NCBI RefSeq assembly: GCF_015832195.1
Contig: NC_052026.1
Span: forward strand, 18,571,013 to 18,635,012
DNA length: 64,000 nt
From: Motacilla alba alba
Lineage: Eukaryota; Chordata; Aves; Passeriformes; Motacillidae
Direction of reading: 5' to 3'
Positions within the stretch are counted from its first letter, which is position 1. Each line of letters opens with the position of its first letter. Positions 23,049-35,639 of the stretch are shown here, one piece after another. The position numbers and the translations under genes were made by a program. The notes under the pieces are model-generated. The model was not told where the DNA came from. It saw only the letters and a list, made by a program, of their open reading frames with translations, and searched no databases.

Positions 23049-25337
23049 AGCAAGAGGAACACAACAAGGATTTGCAGACTATACAATTTTCTACCTGTGA
23101 ATCCTATGGCCAGTTCAAAATCCATGAACACGACCCATGGAAGAAAGGGAGACCATGGATGGCATTTGGAGAGCAGAGGACCAGAGTTTTGCAGAGCAAT
23201 TCTGAGCTCAGGGTGGATTGGGAATGCTGCCGCTGAGCAGGAAAGCACAAAGGAACTGCAGGATTTCACTTGTGCAATGCCCACGCTTCTCCTCCTGGAG
23301 TTTCTTTGTTCCTCCACTTTGGGTCCAAATTGCTGAGTGTGCCCAACCACATTGTCATAAATGACTGTATTTTCCACAAAACTTCCCTTTGCAATCACCA
23401 CTGAGGAGAATATAGGAAATTATGGGAGTTTTTTTCCAAAATAATTATGAATTTTCATCCTGAGCTTGACAATCCTGTGCAAGAGCGAGTCTAGAGCAGA
23501 TTTAGACAGAGGGGGACAATCTAAACAGCTTTTATTTTATTACCTTGATATGTTTAACTTTTTTCCACCCTTTTTCAGGGACTGGAACTGTAGGATTTGC
23601 CCTTTGCAGCTGTATGAACTGTATGTTAAGAGTAACAGAGCTGTCTCAAATCCCTTTGTATTCCAGGGACATTTTTCCAAGGCATTTTGTCTTCCTAACA
23701 ATACCCAGAGCTCCCTAAATTTTGGGAAGGTCATTTGTTTCCTAGCAGAGAGATTCCCTTATCCAGAGCTTACTAGAGCCCAAACAACAATTTATAAACT
23801 CTAAGCTCCTTTCTCCTTCAAGATGAAGTGCTTTAGTGTTGAAGCCAAACTAAATCTTTAAATGGTATAAGAGGCATTTGGATTTTTTTTCCCTGCCCAG
23901 CTGACAGTAGGTTTACAGTTTATAATCTGGCCTTTGTAAAGGCATTTGTCAGCCTGGATATTTCATTTTAAAACGCGACCACCCATGAGGACGCACAGAC
24001 AGGAAGCGTTTGTTCACTTGCACCAACAGCCCATTTGAAGGTTGGCTGCAAAATAACAGAATTTAGTCACAAAGGCAAACTTTTTTCCTTTTTTTTTTTT
24101 TTTTTTTTTTTTTGGTGCATTATCTCCCTAACATCTCGTTTTAAAAAGCAGCTTTTGTTTATGGGAAGCCAGTCCTCCGCTCTAAATTTGGAAATTCGAC
24201 GTATTCCCCTAATCCCCACGTCCTCTCGGGGATGCTGGCTGTGCATCTTTGGCCTCCCAAAAGACAGAGCTGCTTTCATCTTCTCTCCCAGGGTCCCCAG
24301 TTTAACTGCCCCACCAGAGGAAGAGGAGTCTTAGCACTCCAGGGGCAGAGGGGAAATGTTCAGCCCAAGTTAACAATTTCCACTGCGCCAGACCCACTGG
24401 AAGAGCTGCAGCTTCGTGCCCATGCTATTTTTTCAGAAGTGTTTCCACCTTTAGCACAGATTTGGTTGTGCCAAACGTTGGTTGCTTTTGCAAATGAATA
24501 GAAATCTGTCTTATATTTTATAAGGGGATTTCAGTTCTAAGATTAAGGTATGTCTTCATCCCTCCCACCTGGGAATTGACTTTTTCTTTTAAAGAAAAGG
24601 AGTGAGTGCACTAGTAATCAACCAACACCAAACCCACCACACTCATTAGTACATTAACCAAGACATCTCAAAATTTAAAAAAATCTTAAATTAACAAGCC
24701 CAAACCTCTACACCAAGCCAGAAGAGAAGGGCAAAAAATAAGATTTGAAGTTAAAAATGAGTGATCTCTATTTCTAAAATAGATGAGTTTGTGTCTCATG
24801 CCTGGGGGAGGGGGAGAAAGCAAGGCCAGAGCAGAGGGGCTCTCCAGACAGTACCACACAGAATATTGCATTCTTTCCCCCAGCATCACAAGTAACACTC
24901 ACTTTTTATCTCTATTGCTCAAAGGTTTAAAGGGAGGAAATAGTTCCAGCAAGTGATAAAACTTTCAGCTTTTTTTATTTAGCTCGGTTGCAAAATATAA
25001 CAATAAATAATAATTACCTCAAGCACCCGTGGCCTGGGGCTTAGCTCTGTGCCCCCATTGCTTGGGGGACAGACCCCCTTTAGTACCTCAGAAGTTTTAA
25101 GATTATTCTCAGCTTTGCAGCCCCCAAAATATTTGCAATATTTGCAATCCTTTTAATTCCCTGCTTCCTACTGGGTCCAGCAGTTTCTTGACACCCCGGA
25201 AAGCTTTTGCAACCCTTTTTTTGTTCCTTGGCTGCTGGCACAAACTTTGATGTTCAAGAAATCTTCTACAGCAGAAACCATGATGATTAAAAAAAAATTA
25301 AAAATTAAAAAACAAACAGGGGACTGGAAATTCTCCA
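23049..25337. other. Unique noncoding sequence with a poly-T run
   Basis: No gene recognised. A T run lies at about 24091-24113. The remaining sequence holds overlapping short frames only. No CR1 fragment is seen until 25338. Confidence 0.45.
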
Positions 25338-25548
25338 ATTCATGGAATCTCAGAATAGTTTATCCATCCAGTGCCACCCCTGGCATGGCAGGGACACCTT
25401 CCACTGTCCCAGGCTGCTCCCAGCCCTGTCCAGCCTGGCCTTGGGCACTGCCAGGGATCCAGGAACAGCCACAGCTGCTCTGGGCACCTGTGCCAGGGCC
25501 TGCCCACCCTGCCAGGGAACAATTCCCACCCTTTGAGCCCCCTCAGCC
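25338..25548 (-). mobile_element. CR1 LINE 3' fragment
   Basis: The reverse complement of a CR1 3' region, about 210 bp. The plus strand shows 'catggaatctcagaatagtt', 'ggcagggacaccttccactg', 'tcccaggctgctcccagccc', 'tgtccagcctggccttgggc', 'agggatccaggaacagccac' and 'gggaacaattcccaccc'. The order and spacing match the avian CR1 3' end. The octamer tail is weak and the element is 5'-truncated. Confidence 0.92.
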
Positions 25549-26545
25549 GTATCTGATGGGCTCCACAAGAAAAGTGCAAGAGCTGGTGACGTCTCCAGCG
25601 CCTCTTTGGGCAAAGAGGGTTTTGAGGAACTTTGTAGGGAGAGATACAAACAGAAATCTGGGAAAAACAACAGGACAATATCAAAAGGGCAAGAGGAGAA
25701 AACCTGTGCCACGGCAGGGGAAGAAACACCCCGGGCAGGCTATTTTAAGTGCTCTCTTCACATCCCAAATGCCACTGTTGTTTTGCCCCAGTCCTGCAGC
25801 CCTGTGGCACCGTGCTGCCAGCACACTGCGAGCCAAGGGAAACCTGCTCTGTGTCCAGCTGTCCTCCTGCTGCAAGCCTGGCTTTGTTCTGCACGCATCT
25901 GACAGTCCAGAGCATTTCTGATGCCTCCAGGCCCCAGCCTCTTGGCTGCCAGCAGCAGTTCTCCCAGGGCAGGGGTGCAGGACGTGCCTGTGGTGCTGCT
26001 GCTGTTTCTGGCCATACCTGAGCCCGTCCTCTCTCCAAACTTGGGCTGGGAGGCAGCTGCGGTCACCAGGTTGAGCCTCTCGCTGTTCATAAGCCTTTCC
26101 AGGCGTCCTGGAGAGCAAACACACTTTCCAGAAGGGATTTCTCACAGCGGCTGATGGCTCAGGCCGTGCTTTCAGTGGTGGGGCTGTGCAATGTAACCTC
26201 AGGGAAGGAAGATTGTGTTTCCCTCTCTCATCAGAACACGTTGTGCTAATTTGCATCGTGCAGCCAGGGCAAAAATCACCCTTTTGTCTCCTCAGAGGAG
26301 GTGTTGGGGTCTGCAAACACTTCAAGTGGACTTCAGCACGTGGGGTTGGATTCAACCCTGCTGCTGGAGGTGCTCTCCTGCCCAGCCCAAACACCAAAGC
26401 CAAAGGAAATATTTGTCCTAAATATGAAATGGGTCTCCGAAGTGAAATAAACTCTTGCTGAAGCACTTGAGCCTGATCCAGACCCAGGAAAGGAGTCATC
26501 TGTGGAAATGGAGGTAGGACACCTTGGAGAGTGGTCCAAGAATGG
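25549..26545. other. GC-richer noncoding sequence between two CR1 copies
   Basis: A stretch of nearly 1 kb between two same-orientation CR1 fragments. The minus-strand frame of 406 codons (25681-26901) crosses it and continues into the next CR1. Its composition (Gly, Pro, Ser, Trp, Arg) and lack of any domain suggest a chance frame in GC-rich DNA. Overlapping frames exist on both strands. Confidence 0.5.
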
Positions 26546-26772
26546 AACCAGAGAGCCACGGAATGGTTTGAGCTGGAAGGGACTCTAAAGATCACCCAGT
26601 GCCACCCCCTGCCATGGCAGGGACACCTTCCACTGTCCCAGGCTGCCCAAGAGCTCCACCCAGCCTGGCCTTGGCCCCCTCCAGGGATGGGGCATCCCCA
26701 ACTTCTCTGGGCAAACTCTCCCAGTGCCTCACCACCCTCCCAGGGAAGAATTCCCACAGTCTTGTCCACACC
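26546..26772 (-). mobile_element. CR1 LINE 3' fragment
   Basis: Reverse complement of the CR1 3' end: 'ccacggaatggtttgagctg', 'gaagggactctaaagatcac', 'ccatggcagggacaccttcc', 'agcctggccttggccccctc', 'cagggatggggcatccccaa', 'ccctcccagggaagaattcc'. It is about 1 kb from the previous copy, in the same orientation, but differs from it throughout. They are therefore likely independent insertions rather than one split element. Confidence 0.93.
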
Positions 26773-29700
26773 TACAAATACACGCCCCCAAAAGATAATC
26801 TGAATTCCCCTTGCACCCAGGTGAAACCTGGAGCTGTGTAAAATTCCAGGGTGCTTCAAATACAACCCCCAAGTGGTCAGAAGTGGGGCTGGGGCTGCCA
26901 TTGGCCTTCCCTAATCCACATCCCTACTCCCTCGGTGTCATTCCCTCCTCCAACATTTCCGTCTGCTGCTGAGAGCACTTTGGATCCCAAGGTAAGGGGA
27001 TCCAGGGTGGGAGTTTAACAAACATTCACCTCACCTGTGAAAGACAGGCAACAGCCAGCACTGAACCAGGGCTGGTTGGTTTATAGGTATCTTCTGTGGG
27101 AAGAGCATCAGGAAGGCTCCAACATCAGGAATACTCCACTTTTTGTGGAGCAAACAGTTACTTAAACCAGGATTAACCCATGGGAAACATTGAGTTTTCC
27201 CTTTTCCTCCAGAATAACAGCTCTACAAAAAAAATTTACTTTTTCCTCCAGAACTGCTGCATCCCTGCACAGATCAATGCCAGCCCTTGGACTAATTTCC
27301 ACATTATTATCTTCTCACCCCACATGACTCTTTTAGCAGCTTTTCCTAATTTCTTCCTGGCACAGAGATTCCATAATCAATAACCCACATAAACTTTGGA
27401 GACAACTCCAAATTTATTTCCCCCTTTTCTGAAGACATTCAAAACCTTTTATTTTCCATCTCAAAATAATGCAAAGCATTATTCTGCATTCTCGTGACAC
27501 TGAAGAGAGGAGGAATTGCCTTTTCCAGTGCCTGAAGCTGACACAAACCTTTCTGGCCGAGGCTGTGCTGTTAATTGGGGCTCGGCAGTGGGGATTTAGG
27601 GATATGACCCTCTGAGCCTGGGAACAGCCTGGGAAACCTGAGGAATCTCTGCCTGCCCCCCACAGCCCCTTGTTTTACAGCTCCAGATGCAAAGCTGCCT
27701 GGTTTAGTCTGAGCTGGGCCATATTTTAAGGCATGTCCGGGGATGTGAATTCAGACCATGCAATTCCAGGTCGGTTCATGCTCTCCCATTCTCAAAATCA
27801 CAGTGTTTTGCAGGAATCTGGGTTTCCCTCAGCCTTGCTGGAGCTGTCGGCACCTCCCTGTGGTTATTAGGGCTGAGTTTAAGTTTTCTAGGAAACCTGG
27901 AACAGCCCCACTGACCCAAATCTTCATTACAAACAATAAAAATTATTTTATAACAGTATCTAAACCACTCCACAGTGTTTCAGTAAACAGTAAATTTATT
28001 TTGGGTTTGTGTCCCACTTTCATTTTTCCTCAAAAAAGACTATTCCATTATTAGTATTATCCTTATGAATCTTCTTCCCAACACTCAACCTTTATTTATT
28101 ATTTGTAAGGGGCATCTATCATCCTGCCTTAGAACTGTAAATATTCTACTTACACTGAGCACAGCACATCCTTTCTGTTTAAAATCCAAGCTGGGAGGTT
28201 TTATATAAATTTTTTTCCTTCCCAAGCTGAAAGGTCCTAAAGATAAACTCACAAGGATCCCAAAGCTGTGAACCACAGCCTAAGCCCATCCTGCAGCCCA
28301 GCCCACCCAAGGGATCCCCTTTAAGCTTGGCTTCTGGCAGTGTCAACACCCCAAGGATGATCAAAATTAGGAAGAAAAATAATTACCTGGAAAGCAGGTG
28401 GTAACTGAGCCTAAATGCAGGGAAGGAGGAAAGGAGGGACTCCTGGAATGCATTCTTGGGAAAAATTATTTTCCATTGACTTTCGTGACTGGTCATGAGG
28501 CTACAAAGGATTTCATTACAGGGCTGTGATGTAGGAATTTACAGGGATTGGGGCACAGGGAGAGGAGAATATCACCCCAATTATTGATCCAATTAATTTG
28601 AAGGAGCAATCTGCTCAAACAAAGGCAACGTGGCAGCTTTGAATGGTGCCTGCAGCTTTTCTGAGGCATCAAATAAACAAAAAGCAGAATGGGGTGGATT
28701 TTCTCCAGGCACAACTCTGCAGAGTGAGAACCACCTGCTCCCTCAGTCCCCAAAACCCAGTCAGAAACACAGACTCCATGCCAGTATTTCAGCTTTTCAA
28801 GATTAATCTGGTTTTATTTGCTTCATTTCCAGCAGAATGAAGCACAGGATTCTCCTGGCAGGCCCCGAGGGGGCCGATTTATTTTTCATTAGTTCCAAAT
28901 TAGCCCAACGATGAGACAACTTTTCAAAAGGAGAAGTCTGAGAGTGGCTCCTTTCAGAAGAAAGTCAGAACGAGGCACTTTGTGGTTTGTTTGGTTTCTT
29001 AATGGTTTCTGTCCCCTCTCTGAAATCCTCCTGGCTGCCCAACGCAAACTCAGGATTGATTTTAGTCCAGCCAAAGGTGCAGCTGAACTATTAAATTACA
29101 TAAAGCAGGAGGCCACAAAGGTCTCCTTGACACTGGCACTGGCTGTGGTGATGATAAAGTGGTGTTTTCACATGCCTGGGGTCGAATTCAATTTGTAGTG
29201 AGGATGGATAATACGAGGAGGTGGCTGCTTTCAGTTTTCCCTTGATCCCTGCCCCAGCCCTGGAGTAATGAATCCCAAAAAAAAACCCCTGTTGGCCCAG
29301 TGGCTATTTCCTCTCCCAGCAATCCCAATCCCAGACTGGAGCAGCTTTTGGCTGTCACCTCCTCACCTGAGCACCCCTGAGCTGTAACAACCTACCTTGC
29401 ACCGTCCCCAGTGCCAACCAGCAAGGGGTCAACACCACCCTGACCCAGGGAAGGCTTTGCCAGGAGCAGATCCGTGGCAAAACCGAGTCACCATCACTCC
29501 AAGGCCACTCTGCCGTGGTGGCTTGGCCAGCATCCAACCAAAGGAAGAGGCACCCACACCAGGTGCCATCAACACCCCACCACAGGGAGGTGACCCAACA
29601 GAAGTCCCTTAACTGCATGTTTTCTTCTGAAACGTGTCTTTTTCTTCAAAACATGTCTTTTTCGGGTGTTTTTCCCCACTTCTCCTCCCATTTTCCACCA

Positions 29701-31765
29701 GGGAGATCTGTGCTCGTTGTGCAGGCATGGAAAGAAGGGGTGAGAGGATGCTTCCCCAGTGATGTCACCAGCCCTGAGTAAATTCTCTGACCAAAAGCGA
29801 AGGGCCAAGGGAACAATTTGTGCTGCATCCTTTCGATGCCAGATCTCCATTTGCGAGCTGCGTTACAGGAACAATCAGGGCACTTAATAGCCAGCTGCGA
29901 AGCCATCAGGTATAAATATTTACAGAGGTCTCTTGCAACATGGACATTCCTCCAGATGCAAGAGGATCCCAGGCGTTCCGTGGCATTTTCACCTTCTGCA
30001 AAAAGGGTCCTCTTTAAGGCACGCTCGGCCGTAAAACGACAGAAATAGCATTTTATGGAAAACCCACACTGCACCCGCTCTTCAGGAGTTGTTCCCTCTC
30101 TTCTCCTCTTTTGGAATGGGCAGTTGTCTCTGGTTTTGACTCAAATAAGAGGTTACAAAGCAAAGGTGGCTCGAGGCATGGAGAAGCAGCGTCCTGTGGA
30201 ACGGCAGTGATGGCTGAGGTGTACAAAGGCATGGCGTGAAGAGGGATGGGGTGGAATTAAGCAAAAAGAAAATCCCTCTTTAACAGCAAAGCCCCTCAAA
30301 AGAAGAGTTTGAAACCTTCTTCCTGAAGAGATCCAATACTCCACAAATCAGTGTTGGCAGAAGGGGTAGAGGACCTGATGAATAATATTTGTGGTTAGGG
30401 ATAAATCCAGGGACACCCAATCCAAACGCAATGGAGACTTTCAGCAAGTGAAAAACAGACCTCCAGCCCATCCTGTGCATTCAGGGCCATTATTAAAACC
30501 ATCTCTTGGTTTCTGTGCTCCTTCATCACCTTTTCCCTCATTCTAAATGCAAATTCTCATTCAATACCCAATTGCAGCTGAGAGCCTGGGAATTACCGCG
30601 GAAGAATCCAGGTCATTCCAGATATTCCCTCTTTGTGTATGAAACATAACCAAGGAAAAAGGAACTTCAAGGAGGAGTTTTTTTTCCTGATGGGGAAATG
30701 TGGTTTTAGCAGACCAGAATTATGGAACCATGGTGTCCAGCCACCAGCCTGATGAGATTGACCATGGCCAGGCTCTGCAGCATTGTCAGCTGTGTTATTT
30801 TTCACCTGATTCATGGGACTTTTTGATGATAATAAAGTGGTCTTGTTTTTAACAGCCTTGGCCAGAATGGGCTGCTGGGGTCAGAAGGGAAAGTTGTCCA
30901 CCCCATTTCCCTGGAAATCCTAAGATGTGGAGGGGGTGAGGCAGCACCACCAGCAGAATTCCTAGGACCTAACACAGGTTAAATCCCAATTAAAACCATG
31001 CGTTTTCTCATTTTTAGGGTCACCCTGCTCTCCTTCTCCACGCACCACAGCATTCCTCCAGCGCCAGCTGTGGGTGTTCCAGTTGGGATTGGCAAACCCA
31101 GCTGCCCATTCTTCCTATCACACCTCCAGAAACGCCCCCAGGGCTCTGGTGAGAAATGATTGCAATGCAATCCAGGCTGGAGCCAAGATCGGGCAATAAT
31201 GGCAAGTTTTCAACGCAAATCCTATCGGTGGGTTTCTAAAAAAATCCCAAAAGGTGCCGATTTTGTGCTGGAAAGGGAACAGAAGTCAGCTTGCAATATT
31301 CCTGCCTGCCTCCTTTTACTGATTCCAGACGCCAGGCCAGGCAGGATCTGGCTATTTTCACTATCATGTTATCACTCCACAATATGTCAGCAAATTCTTG
31401 TCCAAACATGATTTTTTTTCCAAGCCACGTTTTATCACTTCTTTTCCATAATCATGACTGATAGGGAATCTAATCTGAATTGGGCTTGGAGGAGGCACGA
31501 GAACAATGAAGTGCCGTCAGCACAGGGAAGCACATCCCATTCTTTTATTCCTAAAGCCAGATCCCCTCAGTGCTGAGACGAGGCTGGAGAACCAAACACA
31601 CACCTCTTTAGGCACCTGAAATTGGAAATAAATCAGGGAATGTCAAAATATGGGAATGTCAACGGTGGTGCGGAGGATCAGCAGCTCTTGGGAGCTGCTG
31701 GACTGGCTCAGCTGACAGCTCCAAAGCCAGGATATTGCTCTGGGCACATCCTTCTGTCCCAGAGA
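26773..31765. other. Unique noncoding sequence, 5 kb
   Basis: No gene or interspersed repeat recognised. A donor-like CCCAAGGTAAGGGG lies at about 26987-27000 without a supported exon. A CGGCCGTAAA-containing block at 30026-30060 resembles one near 5.85 kb. All frames are short, and most have an overlapping frame on the other strand. Confidence 0.45.
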
Positions 31766-31965
31766 TCATGGAATCGTGGAATGGTTTGGGTTGGAAGGGA
31801 TCTCATCTCATTCCACACCTTTGCAACCTGGTCTTGGACATTTCCAGGGATGGGGCAGCCACAGCTTCTCTGTGCTGGGGCCTCACCACCCTCACAGGGA
31901 AGAATTTCCTCCTAATATCCAATTCAATCCTACCCTCCAAAGTAGAAACTTCATCCCTCCCATCC
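31766..31965 (-). mobile_element. CR1 LINE 3' fragment
   Basis: Reverse complement of the CR1 3' end with a clear tail on the plus strand: 'gatcatggaatcgtggaatg', 'gtttgggttggaagggatct', then 'cttggacatttccagggatg', 'gggcagccacagcttctctg', 'caccctcacagggaagaatt', 'tcctcctaatatccaattca'. An internal segment is missing after the 'tcattccacacc' part compared with the other copies. A T-rich stretch follows at about 31978-32003. Confidence 0.93.
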
Positions 31966-33657
31966 CCTTCATTAAATATTTCTTTCTCTTTTTTTTTTTT
32001 TTAATTTCCTTAATTTATGTGTTATTTTCCTCATTTATTAAAAAAACAGTCTTTTCGTTCTGAGGTAATTGCTCCCATTTAATCTTTATTAATTTTCTTA
32101 GCTCAAATAAGTTGTAAATAAAGCAAACAGCACATTTGCCTGATTTCAGAGGGACCTGGCAAAAGGCAAAGCTTTACAAGTTCACATTTTCTCTCAAAAA
32201 TTAAAATTAAAGAATATCAAAGCTTATCTGAGACGTGTTCATCAAGTACAATATCCCTGGTCTGTTGAACCCAGGGCAGGCTGATCATTCCAACAGATTG
32301 AAACCTGGAATTTTATGACTCTTTCCCATACTCAAACGCAAATTCAATTCCTATTGTCGAGCCCAGCTCTTGACAGCTCAGAACCACGACCTTTTCTCCC
32401 TAAAACACCCTCCATCTGTAATGACAGCTCCCCTAATTAAGAGAGGTGACACCTCCCCAGGCCTGAGAGCCAGACAAGCCCTTGGAAATCTGCTTTTTGC
32501 TGCGCCCAAAGTGTCGACACGGATGGGGATAAACCCAGGGACTGCAGAGGGCAGCTTCTTTCTCCAGGCAGGAATATTTTTGGACAACGTTGCAGGGTAA
32601 ACAGGAGGAAAAGCAGTGGTTTAGCAAACACAAATCTCTCCAAGCTGCCAAGCAAAATTAACCCCTCTCTTAATATTTTCAGGTTTTTTTCCCAGCTGAA
32701 CAAGGCTCTTGGGAAGGGGACTGGGTTTCTTGCTGTCACACTCAAGAGGTAACTGAGCCTTTCAAGTGCTGATCTGACTTAATCTTTCAAAAATGTGTCC
32801 AAATTGCCTGAGCAAGGAAAAACCCATCCATCCCTGCCCTCTCCCCGAACGGAGAGATCCTTCAGAGCAGCTCCTGCATTCCAGAGGTAATAACCTCCAA
32901 TACCTTAAGTCAAAAAGCCAAGCCAAACTCCCCAGATAATGCATTTGGGATTAAGGTTAAATAGGCTCCCGTCACTAATAATGCATCTGCTCCCCATGGG
33001 GAGATTTGGTGGCACTTGAGGGATGGAACTCCTGCAGGGCTCCCCAAACAAACCCAGGGGTGCACCAGGAGCACCCCAACCCCACCCCAGTGCCCCCTTC
33101 TTGACTCCCACCCTGGCTTTGCAGGAGGGCACAAAGAGGGGGGAAAAAAAGGGGGGAAAAAAAGCTGGATTCAATCCATTTGGAGCTGGCTGGATGTGTC
33201 TGGGATGGAGACAGATGCTGTTTAGACAGGCTGGGTCGGTGGGTGGCCGTGTGAGGAGACCATGGCTGTACAGTTTATAGAAGGCTCCCAGCATAAATGA
33301 ACTGTTGAAGACCATTGGAAGCCTCAGTGAAATCACAACACGCAGGAACACGGGGGAGGGAGGGCAAAAAAAAAGGCTCTTTTTGAAAAAGCACGGAGAG
33401 AAAGGGATGTTTGGAGGAACTCGGGGAAAATCACAATGAGGGGGGCTCTGAAGCTGCCATTCATGAGCCCCAAAGAAAGTAAACACGCCCAGGAGGGGCT
33501 GGAAAAAAATAATAATTAAAAAAAAAAAGCAGATCTAAATAGTTTTTCCTGCATCAGGGCTAAGGAACAGACGTGCCTTTGCCCTGCTCCTGTCTAGTCT
33601 TGCTAGGTGGAAAGCTAATATTTGAGGTCATGCTCCAGTGGGGAATATTTGGATATT
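31966..33657. other. Unique noncoding sequence
   Basis: No gene recognised. Around 33170-33350 lies a transposon-free block with mixed composition that could be conserved noncoding DNA; this is impression only. The 193-codon minus-strand frame at 32905-33486 crosses poly-purine runs and has no domain. Confidence 0.4.
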
Positions 33658-33742
33658 AAAAAAAAAAAAAAAAAAAAAGCTGTCCAGGCTGCTTTGCCCA
33701 TTGCCAGCCTGCACGGGATATTAAAAAAAAAAAAAAAAAAAA
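33658..33742. repeat. Duplicated GGATATTA plus poly-A blocks
   Basis: Two A runs (33658-33678 and 33723-33742) are each preceded by the identical GGATATTA, giving a period of about 64-65 bp. The intervening sequence contains 'gctgtccaggctgctttgcc'. This could be a small tandem duplication, or two poly-A tails from retroposition into the same spot. Confidence 0.75.
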
Positions 33743-33803
33743 GAAACTGATTTGGAGTTTCCTGGGTTTATTTAGAGATAAGCCCGAGGTGACCTTTCAC
33801 TCC

Positions 33804-33820
33804 CACACACACACACACAC
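33804..33820. repeat. Short (CA)n microsatellite
   Basis: About eight and a half CA units, perfect. Confidence 0.9.
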
Positions 33821-33915
33821 TCGCCTAGAAATTGAACTGCCTGATCCTTGAGGTCTGTGCTCAGGAAAATCCAGAGTTCAGTGTGGCAAATTGCACCAGA
33901 ATCCTGAAATCTGGA

Positions 33916-34170
33916 GATTGACAGACGCTGGTATTGCAAGGAAATTTTCTTGGGATGAATTCCAGCCTGTGTTCCCCACTTAGGGAGTAACAATCTGCAT
34001 AAGCTGCTTGCTAAACCCCAGGACCACAAATCCAGTTTGTTCCTACATTTCCCTTCTCGGCTTCAAGGTAGGAGAGAAACACTGGAAAAATATCCAGGAT
34101 ATCCCAGCCCCTCTCTCCTTTCACTTTCTACTCTCAAAGAAAAGGAACATCCCAAAACCTCAAAATTCAG
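33916..34170. repeat. Local duplicate, copy A (pair with 36485-36735)
   Basis: About 255 bp closely similar to 36485-36735 in the same orientation. Shared blocks include ATTGCAAGGAAATTTTCT, ATGAATTCCAGCC, CAGTTTGTTCCTACATTTCC, GCTTCAAGGTAGGAG, ATATCCAGGATAT and GGAACATCCCAAAACC. I do not recognise the sequence as a named transposon. On the minus strand both copies keep a similar open frame (beginning Met-Trp-Ser-Trp-Gly-Leu), though no homologue is known to me. Confidence 0.88.
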
Positions 34171-34279
34171 GGAAGATCAGATCATTTTACACGGATGCAA
34201 ATCATCTCTGTGAGTGCATTTTCCCCTCCTCATCCCAGGCTGGAGCTGGACTTTAAACTGCTCCAAAATCCCACGGGAA

Positions 34280-34366
34280 AGGTTCCATGGTGGCCTTGGA
34301 ACCATCAGGTTAAGGGTTGGACTCGACAGTGGTGGAGGTGAATCAACAATTCCATGATTCCATGAG
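34280..34366 (+). mobile_element. CR1-type 3'-tail remnant
   Basis: Short plus-strand fragment: 'ggttaagggttggactcgac', a degraded 'gatcttggaggtcttttccaa' region ('agtggtggaggtgaatcaac'), then 'aattccatgattccatg' octamers. It is typical of a CR1 3' end of the 'ggttggactcgatgatc' subclass. The body is missing or unrecognisable. Confidence 0.75.
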
Positions 34367-35560
34367 GGAGGGAAGGACAAAGGGAAGAAAACACACGGGA
34401 ATCAATCCTGATGTTGGGATCAGAGGTGGGCTGGGAGCAGAGGACTTCTGGAGCTCGATGCCACTGGCGGGATCAAAACCCCCCAAAAAAATCACCAATT
34501 TTGGGGGATTTCTCTGGCTTTAGGACTTTTCCCTCTGCATGATAGGGAATGCTCAGAGATGGACACTCCCAGCATGGAGAGGATAATTTGGAGGAGGCAC
34601 GAAGAGCTCTAAATCCTGAAAAGGCTTTGGCAGAAACCCAGACCTCATCTCACCAAAATGGATTTAAATGGTGCAGGTTGGGAAGGAGCAACGAGCCCCA
34701 AGGAACACCAGGGCTGTGGGAATTCCAGCCTTGGAGGGATCCATGTATGAAGCTGGATGATCCCAGGCTGATCTTGGGGATGGCTCCTGGACAAAAAAAA
34801 ACAGCAAAAAAAGAAAAAAAAATCAATCAAAAAGCCTCTTTTTGATGAGAACCTGCAGCTAAACCATTTCCATACTGGAAATAAAACATTTTCAGGTCAG
34901 AAAAGAGGAATTAAAATGCATCTAAAAATAATTTACTGCTCTGAACCAAGCCATGACAAATTTATCTGTGGAGTTTGGAGGATTTCTCTCCGTTTATTGG
35001 CATTGCAAGTGTTACGATGAAAAATAGAGGCATCAAAAATAAACTCTGCTACTTCATGTTTAAACTCCTGAGACTCCCTATACTCTGGATTTTCTGGACC
35101 TCCACAAGAATTCATTCACTGAAAAAATAAAACTGTCCAGCTATTAAAAAATGTGCAGCCTCATCCTAATTAGTGGCTGATAAAGCGATGGAAACCATAT
35201 TTCTCCCAGTTTTGACCAAACAAAACTAAGATTAGAATATCTAACAATAGAAATTCCTTTTAATAGCATGGAAAGAAAAGAGAGATCAGAGTGTATTTCA
35301 CCTATCAAAGGTCAGTTCATTTAATTACAAATGCCAAGGAGTATCAGAAACTAAAATATTAAATGATATTAATGCTGAAGAGGCATCTCCATGCCCATAC
35401 ATTACGCACAGAAGCAAGAGTTCAAAGCCATTCTTAATTAATTATTTGAAATATCTCCAGCTCCCACCTTTCCCCCTCTCCATAAAACAAAAAACCAGCC
35501 CAGGTTCATCATCCTGGGACCAATCCCACTCCCCTTTTTGCACGGGATAAAACTCTGATT
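34367..35560. other. Unique noncoding sequence
   Basis: No gene or repeat recognised beyond short A runs near 34793-34822. From about 34850 it is AT-rich, with short overlapping frames only. Confidence 0.45.
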
Positions 35561-35639
35561 TCCCTTGCCTCGTTTAAATTGCTTCCATGGCAAAACCGAG
35601 CCCTATCAGCAGCGATTTTTCCTCCTGTCTCGCCCCTGC

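Noticed and set aside
22790..23401. 203-codon minus-strand frame rich in Phe, Cys and Val, resembling a membrane protein
   Set aside because: The hydrophobic stretch is only the complement of the AAAAC-rich tract at 22941-23048.
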